Below, one piece after another: positions 16,973-25,106 of a DNA stretch of 64,000 bases. This DNA comes from Actinomycetaceae bacterium zg-1166 (lineage in GTDB: Bacteria > Actinomycetota > Actinomycetes > Actinomycetales > Actinomycetaceae), in assembly GCA_015679245.1 (NCBI GenBank), contig CP064953.1, positions 372,001-436,000 of the forward strand, given 5' to 3'. The translations under genes and the position numbers were made by a program. Positions within the stretch are counted from its first letter, which is position 1. Each line of letters starts with the position of its first letter. The notes under the pieces are model-generated. The model did not search any database, was not told the origin of the DNA, and saw only the letters and a program-made list of their open reading frames with translations.

Positions 16973-18286
16973 GTGCGCCGCCGTGCAATCCATATGACGA
17001 CGGTGGCCGTCGCCGTTGCCGTGCTGCTTTTGGGGCTCCCTGGGATTGTTCTAGGGAGCTCTCTCATATGGCACAATGCCGAACGCGCCCTCGAACGGCG
17101 TACCGCTAACATTGCCTCTGTTGTCGAACATCGCATAGAAAATGGAGATGCGGTGACAGCGAAGGAACTTTCGTCTTACGCCCTCGCTGAAGGCCAACCT
17201 CGCGCCCGTATCACTCTCTCTATACCCTACGAGACAATCCAAGGGGGAGCAGACCTAGGGCGTTCCACACTAGCGCGCTCAGCTGCAGTGGGGCGAGATG
17301 TCACCGTGACGGTGGAGATCTCACGCCGTGAACTTGAAGGATTCATTTTTCTTTTTGCCGGTGTGGGCGTGGGAGCAATTATCTTTTCTTTCGCTGTGGG
17401 AGTGATGATCGCATTGCGCCAATCGCGCAGACTTTCTGCCCCCCTCATCTATCTGGCAGCTGCAGCCGAGCAGTTAGGGGCAGGGCAGACGCGCCCGCAG
17501 ATGAAACCCTCGGGAATCGAAGAAATTGATCTCGTCTATGAAGAACTTGTGCGCACAGCTGACCGCATGGCAGGAAGAATTTCCGCTGAACGGCAATTCG
17601 CCGCTGACGCTTCCCATCAACTGCGCACACCTCTGGCAGCTCTCTCCATGCGCATTGAAGAAATTCAGTACCTCAGCGAGGATTCACAGGTTCAAGAGGA
17701 AGCTGGAAAGTGCCTTGAACAGGTCGAGCGCCTCACCGAGGTAGTCCAGGATCTCCTGGCAAATTCACGTCAAGCAGCTGGTGGCTCCACAGAGGCCGTG
17801 CTCCTCGGCTCAATCTTTGCTCAACAAGAGGACGAGTGGCTCAAGAGTTTTCAGCGCTGTGGGCGTAACCTCGAATTTTCCGACGAGGCAGGCCTCGCCA
17901 TCTTGGCCAATCCCGGTTCCCTTTCTCAGATCATCGCCACTCTTGTAGAAAATTCCCTCAAATACGGTGATGGTACAACGAGCGTTTCGAGTCGGAAGGT
18001 AGGACGCGGTGTTGTCATTGAAGTGCGCGACGAAGGTGAAGGTGTTGCCGAGGATCTCGTAGAGGCGATTTTCCGAAAGGGAGTCTCCACAGGAGGTTCT
18101 ACCGGAATCGGCTTACCCCTAGCGCGGCAATTAGCGGAAAAGGATGGCGGACGCCTCGAACTCACCCAGGTGCGCCCTGCAGTGTTCTCTTTGACTCTCT
18201 CTGCTCTCCCACAATCTCTTGACCCGACGAGAATCCTCCCATCCGGATCAATCATTACGATGGGTTCTCGCCGCCGCCGCCGTTAG
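16973..18286 (+). CDS. Sensor histidine kinase
   Basis: 437 aa membrane kinase. TM1 is near residues 9-30. A small extracytoplasmic domain of about 90 residues follows, then TM2 near 125-147. The H-box is FAADASHQLRTPLAAL with phospho-His near residue 216, and the ATPase has N-box LVENSLKYGDG and G-boxes DEGEGVAEDL and STGIGLPLARQL. GTG start 6 nt after the response regulator with GAAGGAG about 9 nt upstream: a cotranscribed pair. The short sensor domain gives no ligand clue. The gene ends 27 nt before convergent gtrA, with no clear terminator seen. Confidence 0.93.
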   Translation: MRRRAIHMTTVAVAVAVLLLGLPGIVLGSSLIWHNAERALERRTANIASVVEHRIENGDAVTAKELSSYALAEGQPRARITLSIPYETIQGGADLGRSTLARSAAVGRDVTVTVEISRRELEGFIFLFAGVGVGAIIFSFAVGVMIALRQSRRLSAPLIYLAAAAEQLGAGQTRPQMKPSGIEEIDLVYEELVRTADRMAGRISAERQFAADASHQLRTPLAALSMRIEEIQYLSEDSQVQEEAGKCLEQVERLTEVVQDLLANSRQAAGGSTEAVLLGSIFAQQEDEWLKSFQRCGRNLEFSDEAGLAILANPGSLSQIIATLVENSLKYGDGTTSVSSRKVGRGVVIEVRDEGEGVAEDLVEAIFRKGVSTGGSTGIGLPLARQLAEKDGGRLELTQVRPAVFSLTLSALPQSLDPTRILPSGSIITMGSRRRRR

Positions 18287-18312
18287 AGCTGAAACTGCGG
18301 TGGGGAAGGAAT

Positions 18313-18915
18313 TTAGACAGCGAGTTCGTCGGCCTGGAGAGGAGTTGGGGTAGAAGAAAGTGCAGGAGAGTGCTGAGATTGCTCAGCTCTCTCGTCGGCG
18401 GAGAAGACGATGCAGCGGTACATGACATACCGGAAGGCTGTGCCAAGAACAAGGCCGACACCATTAGCGGAGATATTATCAGCGAACTGTGAGCGCAGGC
18501 CAAGGCCGTAGCGCGAAAACCAGAGGCACGCCAATGCGATGAGCATTCCCCCCACATTCACCAAAACGAACATTGAAAATTCGTGAGTTTTGGACTCTGA
18601 GCGCTTTTCGCGGAAAGTCCACAGGCGATTGACTATCCAAGAGAAAATTACAGAGATCGTCACAGAGATCGTCTTTGCCACCATCGAAGAATCCCCAGGA
18701 AGAGTGAGGATATTCGAATGTGCAAGGAGATTAAAGAGCCCAACATCAACCACGTAAGATCCGAGGCCAACGATGCAGAAACGAGTGAATTCTACGAGCC
18801 ACTCGTGAAAGCTCTGGCCTTTGAGAAGGCGCTGGACGATCTTGGAATTGAGCACCCGTCTAGTGTAGGCGCCTAACTGCGAGGGAGGCAGAGCTGAAGA
18901 AGGGGTATTGCCCAC
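18313..18915 (-). CDS. GtrA-family membrane protein
   Basis: 200 aa with four transmembrane segments between residues 40 and 165, matching the GtrA fold (FTRFCIVGLGSYVVDVGLFNLLAH...FSWIVNRLWTFREKRS...). GtrA-like proteins are proposed to help move polyprenyl-phosphate-linked sugars across the membrane for glycosylation of wall polymers. The GTG at 18915 is the assumed start. It is downstream of two LCP genes on the same strand (50-nt gap), so it is probably part of a wall glycopolymer operon. N- and C-terminal tails are low complexity. Confidence 0.88.
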   Translation of the reverse strand: MGNTPSSALPPSQLGAYTRRVLNSKIVQRLLKGQSFHEWLVEFTRFCIVGLGSYVVDVGLFNLLAHSNILTLPGDSSMVAKTISVTISVIFSWIVNRLWTFREKRSESKTHEFSMFVLVNVGGMLIALACLWFSRYGLGLRSQFADNISANGVGLVLGTAFRYVMYRCIVFSADERAEQSQHSPALSSTPTPLQADELAV

Positions 18916-18965
18916 ATCTGAGAGGGAACAATGGGTAAAGTCTCACACATACAGCCCCCAAAGCT

Positions 18966-20273
18966 CTAGGGGAGCGGCGGGAAATCTGCGGCTTCAAGCT
19001 TCCCATTCTTCATTTTCTCGAAGAAGGTTCCAATGAGATCCTCATCCAACTCCACTGTGGATTGGCCGCGGTGGCGCACATTGAGCGAGGTGATGGGAGG
19101 CGTTCCAATGAGTCCGCCCTCCTTCATAATGGTGCGCAGGCCGAGCCCGGCGCGGCCAACTCCAATGATCGAGGTATCCGTATCAGTGGTGAGGTTGTCG
19201 GCAACTGTGCCTACGAGCTTCTTCTGGTGTGAGGGACTCAGGAGTGTTTGACGAGAAGCAGCCTTATCCACAATCTTGCTCACAACCTGGCGCTGACGCA
19301 TCGTGCGTCCGATATCACCGCTCGGATCTGAATAGCGCATACGAGAGAAGGCAAGTGCGGTGTATCCATCGACATCTGCGCAACCAGCCGTCCACTGGAG
19401 GCCGGAGAATTCGTCGCTCACATCGTAGTCGAGACAGAGGTTGATTCCGCCGACGGCGTTGGTGAGTTCCTGTACACCAAACATTGAGACTTCGATGTAG
19501 TGGTCAATCGTCATTCCTGTGAGCTTCTCAACCGTCTTGACGAGGAGCCCAGGCCCGCCGAGTGAGTAGGCAGCATTGATCTTTCCACTTTCGTGCCCAG
19601 GAATTTCCACATAGGAGTCGCGGGGAATCGACACAAGTGAGGGAGTACCAGATTCGGGAACCTGGAGAAGCATGATCGAATCGGAACGTTCGCCTTCGGT
19701 GCCGTCGTTGATGGCACCAGCTTCACGTTTATCTGAGCCGACGATGAGGTAGGTGGTGCCTGGCGTATCGGGCGCCCCGGAAAGGGCTTCGATGTGGTGA
19801 AGTTTGGAATTGCCGTAATGAATGAGGTAGGCAGGCCAGGCGATGAGGAGGAGAAGAATCAGCACAAGTGGTGTGAGAAGCCACGGCCATTTCTTGCGCC
19901 TGCGTGTGGGCTTCGAGGGTGTTGTGCTGGAGTTTGCGGCAGAATCCGAACCCACGGGGCGCATAGTCGCCAAGGGCTTTGCAGCAGAACGAACCCCTCT
20001 CGGAGGAATGGAAGCAGGAGCCCCTGAAACCGGTGGAATCGAGGGCGGTGGATAAGAGACAGGCTGGTAACTTGCCCGCGCAGGAGGCGAGGAAGGTTGG
20101 CGTGTGCGAGGCTCCTGGGCAGGGGGACGATAACTCTCTGGTGCTGATGCAGTGGCTTTCTTCTCCGCAGAATCACGGCGCGCCACGTGTCCCGAGCCCA
20201 CGTGCTTAGCCGTAGCGTCGGAAGGGCGGCGGCGCGGGCGCAAAGGCTCAAAGCTCGGCGGTGTACCTGTCAT
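18966..20273 (-). CDS. LytR-CpsA-Psr (LCP) family glycopolymer transferase
   Basis: 435 aa. A long Pro/Ser/Arg-rich cytoplasmic N-terminus (about 125 residues) precedes one transmembrane helix (WPWLLTPLVLILLLLIAWPAY). The extracellular LCP domain has VGSDKRE, VSIPRDSYVEIPG, INAAYSLGG and RMRYSDPSGDIGRTMRQRQV with the conserved Arg/Asp residues that hold the polyprenyl pyrophosphate. LCP enzymes transfer teichoic-acid- or arabinogalactan-like polymers from lipid carrier to peptidoglycan. ATG 20273 is 21 nt after the stop of the upstream LCP gene. No strong ribosome-binding site is visible. Confidence 0.93.
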   Translation of the reverse strand: MTGTPPSFEPLRPRRRPSDATAKHVGSGHVARRDSAEKKATASAPESYRPPAQEPRTRQPSSPPARASYQPVSYPPPSIPPVSGAPASIPPRGVRSAAKPLATMRPVGSDSAANSSTTPSKPTRRRKKWPWLLTPLVLILLLLIAWPAYLIHYGNSKLHHIEALSGAPDTPGTTYLIVGSDKREAGAINDGTEGERSDSIMLLQVPESGTPSLVSIPRDSYVEIPGHESGKINAAYSLGGPGLLVKTVEKLTGMTIDHYIEVSMFGVQELTNAVGGINLCLDYDVSDEFSGLQWTAGCADVDGYTALAFSRMRYSDPSGDIGRTMRQRQVVSKIVDKAASRQTLLSPSHQKKLVGTVADNLTTDTDTSIIGVGRAGLGLRTIMKEGGLIGTPPITSLNVRHRGQSTVELDEDLIGTFFEKMKNGKLEAADFPPLP

Positions 20274-20294
20274 AGCTCGTCGACGCAGCGGTTC

Positions 20295-21623
20295 TTACTG
20301 CGCGTTCTCCTTCGTGCAGATTGCATGAGTGGGCGTGGTTGCGTTCTCTACAGGGGTAGTTATTGTCTCTGGAGAAGATTCTCCCACTGTGGAGGACGAA
20401 TCGGTCGTGTTGGTCGCTGGTTGATTCGTCGTGTCCGCACCCTGATTGCCGGGAGCGGTAGAGGAAGAAACCCCAGGCGCGGGAGTAGATGCGGCGAGAT
20501 CGGTGATTGTCACGAGGCCAGAAGAGGATTTTTCTCCAATCGCCGGATGATCCTGGATGAGGGCGTTCCAGAGAATCTTGCCCTCCTCTTTATCGGGGCG
20601 CACGCGGTTGCCAGCCCAGTCGAAGGGCATCGTAATGAAGTGGATATTGGCAGGGTTGACGTTCTTTAGAGAGTTTGCCAAACCTACAAGGGTAGTGATG
20701 TTGCCCAAGCCGCTGCTCGTCGAGATGGACTGTGTGGCAGCGTCAAGCACCTGGTACAAGCGCGGCAGATTCGTCAGGAGATTGAGGCTGAGGATCTCAC
20801 GGATCATCGCAGTGACGAGTTCCTGCTGGCGTCCGATTCGCCCGAGATCCGAGCCGTCACCAATCTGCTTGCGCGCACGCGCCAGAGCAAGAGCCTGATG
20901 ACCGTCGAGGAGGCGGCAACCGGCGGCAACGTTCAAGCCGGCATTCCTATCGTAGAGATCATCTTCGAAGTACATAGGAACACCATCGAGAGCTTCGACA
21001 ATCTGTTTGAAGGAGGCAAAGTCCACGACAACGAAGCCGTCAAGGCGGATACCCGAAAGTTTCTCGAAGGTCTTCATGGAGCACGCGGCTGCCGAAGCGA
21101 CGTTTCCTTCTAGGCCGCCGTAGGAGAAAGCCGCATTAAACATGGTTTCAGATGAAGCACGGGTGGTGTACGACTCAGTGCCGTCGGCATTGAGGACTGT
21201 ACATGAGGGAACATCGAGCAGCATGTCACGTGGAATGGAGACAACTTCCACATGGCTGCGGTCGGCACTGATGTGGAAAAGCATCGTCGTGTCTGCGCGC
21301 ATACCCGAGATTTCGCCGGAGGCTCCGGCGCCATCCACATCTGAGGCACCTTGGCGCACGTCAGAGCCGAGTACAAGGATATTAAGCGCACGCCCGGCGA
21401 AGCTGTCATCCGGCGCACGAGTGGCTGCGGTAGGGCGATCACTCCCTAGGAGACTGTCCACATTTGTCTGGTTGATGTTCCCTTGGAGACTTGTCCAAGC
21501 TGTGGCTACGGCAGATCCGAGAAGGAGAAGAAGCGCCAGAAAAACGAGGAGGACGACACGGCCAATATGGCGGCTCGTCGCGGCCAGGTTGAGATGCGCT
21601 GCAGCGCGGGCGTTGGTGCTCAC
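20295..21623 (-). CDS. LytR-CpsA-Psr (LCP) family glycopolymer transferase
   Basis: 442 aa from the GTG at 21623. This start is chosen over an in-frame ATG 51 nt upstream because TATTAT lies exactly 7 nt before it, the spacing seen at many other starts here. A cytoplasmic stretch and one transmembrane helix (VVLLVFLALLLLLGSAVATAW) precede the LCP domain with LGSDVRQG, VSIPRDMLLDVPS, FNAAFSYGG and ARARKQIGDGSDLGRIGRQQE. Compared with the next LCP protein it has a Thr/Ser-rich C-terminal tail of about 75 residues. Two LCPs in tandem suggest different acceptor or polymer preferences. Confidence 0.92.
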   Translation of the reverse strand: MSTNARAAAHLNLAATSRHIGRVVLLVFLALLLLLGSAVATAWTSLQGNINQTNVDSLLGSDRPTAATRAPDDSFAGRALNILVLGSDVRQGASDVDGAGASGEISGMRADTTMLFHISADRSHVEVVSIPRDMLLDVPSCTVLNADGTESYTTRASSETMFNAAFSYGGLEGNVASAAACSMKTFEKLSGIRLDGFVVVDFASFKQIVEALDGVPMYFEDDLYDRNAGLNVAAGCRLLDGHQALALARARKQIGDGSDLGRIGRQQELVTAMIREILSLNLLTNLPRLYQVLDAATQSISTSSGLGNITTLVGLANSLKNVNPANIHFITMPFDWAGNRVRPDKEEGKILWNALIQDHPAIGEKSSSGLVTITDLAASTPAPGVSSSTAPGNQGADTTNQPATNTTDSSSTVGESSPETITTPVENATTPTHAICTKENAQ

Positions 21624-21636
21624 CTTCCATATAATA
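21624..21636 (-). promoter_or_regulatory. Leaderless promoter -10 (TATTAT) of the LCP operon
   Basis: TATTAT on the minus strand at 21631-21636, 7 nt before GTG 21623. It decides the start of the LCP protein. Confidence 0.6.
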
Positions 21637-21703
21637 CGGCCTGCATCCACAGCCGGGAACGATCTGAAGAGCATTACGCACGGTAGTGGTATTTTTTAGA
21701 CGC

Positions 21704-21715
21704 TAGGCTTGAGGG
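21704..21715 (+). promoter_or_regulatory. Leaderless promoter -10 (TAGGCT) of the GT2 gene
   Basis: TAGGCT at 21704-21709, 6 nt before GTG 21716. It is divergent from the LCP promoter within about 70 bp. Confidence 0.65.
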
Positions 21716-22585
21716 GTGAATACCCCGCAGATACGTATTGTCACTGTTACCTTTAATCCTGGCGACGAACTCCGCACTTTCGCTGCCTCACTTTCCGATG
21801 CCACTCTCGCTCCTTACGAGCTTGTCATCGTTGATAACGGCAAGGAAAGTGAGGTTGTAGATGCGGTGGTTGAAGAATTCGGAGCGATCCTCATTCGTCC
21901 AGGTGTGAATCGAGGTTACGGTGGCGCGGTGAATCTGGGAGCTGCACATTTTTGTGGTGAGTGGATCGTCGTGGCGAATCCCGATCTTATGTTTGAGCCA
22001 GGGTGTCTCGATGCAGTGATCGAATCGGCACAGGGATGGCCACGTGGGGGAGCTTTCGGCCCTCTCATTCGCACGCCAGAGGGAGAGATCTATCCCTCGG
22101 CACGCCGATTCCCGCGCCTCGTTTCTGGGGCTGGACATGCCCTCCTAGCCGAGGTGTGGCAAGAGAATCCCTTTTCACGCGCGTACCGCGAAAATGCGGC
22201 CACAGGGATGGCACATGCGGTGGACTGGCTTTCGGGAGCCTGCCTCATCATGCGCCGTGAGGCTTTCGACGCTGTGGGCGGATTCGACGATTCCTACTTC
22301 ATGTTCTTTGAAGATACCCAGCTAGGTGAGGATCTGCGTGCGGCTGGGTGGCAGAGTGTCTTTGTGCCTGAGGGCGAGGTCGTACACGAACAGGGAACAA
22401 GTTGGCAATCGCGACCTGCGCAGATGCTCCGTGCCCATCATGCTTCGGCTGCCCACTATCTCGATGGCATCTACAATCGCCCTTGGCAGGCACCCCTGCG
22501 GGGGCTTCTCCACGCTGGCCTGTACATTCGTGGTGAACTTCGGGCTCGATTCTTACAGCGGGGCAAAACAGTGGGGCAAAAGTAG
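21716..22585 (+). CDS. Glycosyltransferase family 2 (WbbL-like rhamnosyltransferase)
   Basis: 289 aa soluble or peripheral GT-A enzyme. IVTVTFNPGDELRTFAASL opens the nucleotide-sugar fold, ELVIVDNGKES and NRGYGGAVNLGA follow, and VVANPDLMFEPGC is the DxD-like metal site (NPD). WLSGACLIMRREAFDAVGGFDDSYFMFFEDTQLGEDLRAAGW is the acceptor/catalytic block of the rhamnosyltransferase WbbL group. In actinobacteria this enzyme adds rhamnose to GlcNAc-diphospho-polyprenol to start wall linker synthesis. Its position opposite two LCP genes fits, but the sugar specificity is inference. Confidence 0.87.
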   Translation: MNTPQIRIVTVTFNPGDELRTFAASLSDATLAPYELVIVDNGKESEVVDAVVEEFGAILIRPGVNRGYGGAVNLGAAHFCGEWIVVANPDLMFEPGCLDAVIESAQGWPRGGAFGPLIRTPEGEIYPSARRFPRLVSGAGHALLAEVWQENPFSRAYRENAATGMAHAVDWLSGACLIMRREAFDAVGGFDDSYFMFFEDTQLGEDLRAAGWQSVFVPEGEVVHEQGTSWQSRPAQMLRAHHASAAHYLDGIYNRPWQAPLRGLLHAGLYIRGELRARFLQRGKTVGQK

Positions 22586-22595
22586 ATAAGGGAGT

Positions 22596-22635
22596 GTGAA
22601 GAACGAGCCTGTGGCTCTTTCTGAGCCGACTTCAC
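22596..22635. terminator. Possible terminator between GT2 and def
   Basis: Short hairpin GAGCC-TGT-GGCTC followed by TTTCT (22605-22622), nested inside a longer GTGAAG/CTTCAC pairing (22596-22601 with 22630-22635), between two convergent genes. The inner stem is only 5 bp, so the strength is doubtful. Confidence 0.4.
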
Positions 22636-22693
22636 CCCTTCGTGAGAAGCCAATTCCACTCGACGCGCTGAGCTGGCACCTGTTGCGTTGACC

Positions 22694-23248
22694 TCACTCT
22701 TCTTCAGGGAGCCAGGAGAGGCCAGGGATTCCCCAACCTTTCTGACGGGCGATGGTATGAGCCTCACTGTGATACGGCTCGATAAGTCGATTAACGTAAA
22801 TAATCCCGTTGAGATGGTCGTACTCGTGCTGCATAATGCGGGCACGCCAGCCGTGCACGTCGATCTCTACAGGTTCTCCCTCAAGGTCACTACCGCGCAC
22901 GTGCACGTGGTCAGAGCGGCGGAGCGGGAAATCTTCGTCGGGGAAAGAGAGACATCCCTCGGATTCGGACTCTGGATCAGGCAGGCCAGGAGCTGGCAGC
23001 TCCATCCATAGTTCAGGGTTGAGGATTACCCCACGCCATGTGGGCTCGCCGGGTTCGTCGTAGGTATAGGTGTAGATACGCAGGCCAACTCCCACTTGCG
23101 GGGCTGCAAGGCCCACTCCCGGTGCTGCATCCATCGTCTCGAACATATCGGCCACAAGGGTGCGAATTTCAGTCGTAATCGTGGTGACAGGTGCGGCGGG
23201 GCGGTGAAGCACACAATCGCCCCAGATACGGATAGGAAGAATAGCCAT
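22694..23248 (-). CDS. def: Peptide deformylase
   Basis: 184 aa metalloenzyme that removes the N-formyl group from nascent proteins. All three motifs are present: GVGLAAPQVG (motif 1), EGCLSFP (motif 2 with the metal Cys) and QHEYDHLNG (motif 3, HExxH). Start ATG 23248 is chosen from the typical MAILPIRIWGD N-terminus and because TACCCT lies 7 nt upstream. An in-frame extension to 23362 adds 38 residues unlike the family. An actinobacterial insertion around PAPGLPDPESESEG precedes motif 2. Divergent from the GTPase operon. Confidence 0.95.
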   Translation of the reverse strand: MAILPIRIWGDCVLHRPAAPVTTITTEIRTLVADMFETMDAAPGVGLAAPQVGVGLRIYTYTYDEPGEPTWRGVILNPELWMELPAPGLPDPESESEGCLSFPDEDFPLRRSDHVHVRGSDLEGEPVEIDVHGWRARIMQHEYDHLNGIIYVNRLIEPYHSEAHTIARQKGWGIPGLSWLPEEE

Positions 23249-23261
23249 GTTTACAAGGGTA
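23249..23261 (-). promoter_or_regulatory. Leaderless promoter -10 (TACCCT) of def
   Basis: TACCCT on the minus strand at 23256-23261, 7 nt before ATG 23248. Confidence 0.55.
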
Positions 23262-23405
23262 ACTGGCGCGGCAAAGTACGAGGTGAAGTAGGTTATAAGT
23301 CTCCTTGATCGCAGCTGTGAAACCGGAGCAACTTCGCCTTGTGCGTGGTTCAACCTGCACATGCCTGGGATTTAGCGCACAATAGGGGCTGTGGAGGACA
23401 TGACG

Positions 23406-24998
23406 ATGACAACGCGCCAGCTTATCGATGTGGTGGAGAGGACGATGGACGCCCTTGAACATGCATGCCTTCCTCTGGATATGCCAGGTTCACGAGAACT
23501 CGCTCAATCGCGTCTCCAACTCCTCACTCAACTGCGTACCCGTATTCTTCCCCACCTCACCACCTCGCGCCTTCCCGCAGTCATTGTTCTAGGTGGCTCA
23601 TCTGGGGCAGGGAAATCCACATTATTTAACACTCTTGTAGGCAAAGAAATCTCTCCGGCATCGGTGCTTCGTCCCACCACTCGCACACCCGTCATCGCGA
23701 TCCACCCTATGAATAGGGATGTCATGGAGGGACACGCCCTTCTCCCGATGGGGCGCGTGGAAGTACTCGATTCAGCTATCCCCGGTATCGTGCTCGTCGA
23801 TGCTCCCGATCTCGATTCGGTGGAGGCTGCTAACCGCGAGATCTCTCATCGACTTCTCGATGCTGCCGATCTCTGGGTGTTCGTCACCACCGCCGCACGC
23901 TACGGTGATGCTTCGGCCTGGCGCACTCTGGAAAAGGCTCATGCCCGCGGTATCAGCACGGCGATTGTGCTCAACCGTGTGGATTCACGCCACCAAGAGA
24001 AGATCCGCGCTGATCTCGATGCGCGCATCAGCCAAGCTGGATTGGGTGACTCCCCGCTTATGCTGATCGACGATGCTGGCCCGCATGAGGGTATGCTTCC
24101 ACGAGATTTTGTCTTTGCTGTGCGTCAGTGGCTTTTGAATGTCGCTAGCTCGAATGTGGCTCAAACCCTCGTTGACGATAAGACGCGTGCCACTCTGCCT
24201 GCCTTACACGATCAACTTCTTGAGCTGGCCGAAGCTGTGGAACTGCAAGCCAATACAGTGCAAGACCTCAGGGATCGCGCCTCTGTTGCCTCAGTTGGAG
24301 CTGTGAGGAAGATAACGACGAACATCACTCATGCACGCTATGGGAAAGGCGCCCCTACAACGGCCTGGCTCACCTACGCCTCGACAGGTGGAACTCTCGC
24401 ACCTCTGGTGACGGGTCAAAAACCAGGGTTTTTCGCTCGGAAAAATACTGCCATGCGAGATAACGCTATGACGGCTGTCTTTGATGCTGTGCTCAGTGCA
24501 CTTCACGTGGCACTGCGGCAGGCTGTGGCAGCAGCCGATAGGGCGATCGAGGAATCGTGGAGTGAAGATATCGTCGATACAACGCAGTTCCGTCAAGCTG
24601 GGCACAACGGGATCGAAGTGGAACGTCTTGTCGATGAAGCGCTCACTGCGTGGAAAACAGATGTGGCGCGGCTTGCTCGCGAAGGCCAGGAAAACCAGTG
24701 GTTGGGAACACCTGGAATGGCGAGTTTACTCGGGGCTGGAGCTGCGGGTGTGAGCGGAGCAGTGAAGGCACTTGGCCATGTGGGACTTGCAGGGAAACTT
24801 GAGGAGGCTCGACGTGCGCTTATCGCTCATTGTGAGGAGGCAATCGGGCGGGTGGTGTTGACCTATGCAGGCACACTCGACTCTCTTGAGGTGGGTAACG
24901 GTCGTCAACTTCGCGTGCGTGCTAGTGAATATGCGGGTATGGCACACGCACAAATGCGAGGTGTAAGTCCGAGCCGTAAGTTGGAGACGCAAGGTTGA
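23406..24998 (+). CDS. Dynamin-like GTPase, first of an adjacent pair
   Basis: 530 aa. ATG 23406 is preferred because GGAGG ends 8 nt upstream; GTG 23391 and ATG 23400 are in-frame alternatives. The G domain has the P-loop GGSSGAGKSTLFN near residue 58, a Thr-rich switch I (RPTTRTPVIA), DAPDLDSVE as G3 and NRVD as G4. A long helical region of about 300 residues follows, as in dynamin-family proteins. A short hydrophobic glycine-rich stretch (GMASLLGAGAAGVSGAVKALG) near residue 440 may contact the membrane. Likely function is membrane remodelling or division, by analogy with paired bacterial dynamins; this is inference. Confidence 0.78.
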   Translation: MTTRQLIDVVERTMDALEHACLPLDMPGSRELAQSRLQLLTQLRTRILPHLTTSRLPAVIVLGGSSGAGKSTLFNTLVGKEISPASVLRPTTRTPVIAIHPMNRDVMEGHALLPMGRVEVLDSAIPGIVLVDAPDLDSVEAANREISHRLLDAADLWVFVTTAARYGDASAWRTLEKAHARGISTAIVLNRVDSRHQEKIRADLDARISQAGLGDSPLMLIDDAGPHEGMLPRDFVFAVRQWLLNVASSNVAQTLVDDKTRATLPALHDQLLELAEAVELQANTVQDLRDRASVASVGAVRKITTNITHARYGKGAPTTAWLTYASTGGTLAPLVTGQKPGFFARKNTAMRDNAMTAVFDAVLSALHVALRQAVAAADRAIEESWSEDIVDTTQFRQAGHNGIEVERLVDEALTAWKTDVARLAREGQENQWLGTPGMASLLGAGAAGVSGAVKALGHVGLAGKLEEARRALIAHCEEAIGRVVLTYAGTLDSLEVGNGRQLRVRASEYAGMAHAQMRGVSPSRKLETQG

Positions 24999-25059
24999 GG
25001 TGCACGGGTGAACCGTAAGGTTGAGCTGCAAGTTTAAGCTCCGAGTTGGAGTCGCAAGG
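24968..25059 (+). repeat. Degenerate short tandem repeats at the junction of the two GTPase genes
   Basis: Imperfect units of 11-15 nt of the type GTTGGAG-CGCAAGG and GTAAGGTTGAGCTGCAAG recur five or six times, beginning inside the last codons of the first GTPase gene and ending before the second. GTTGGAGNCGCAAGG occurs at both ends. It looks like slippage-derived sequence. Confidence 0.5.
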
Positions 25060-25106
25060 CAGGCGCAGGTGGCGATGAGCAGAAGTGGAAGTGAAGGAGG
25101 CGCACA

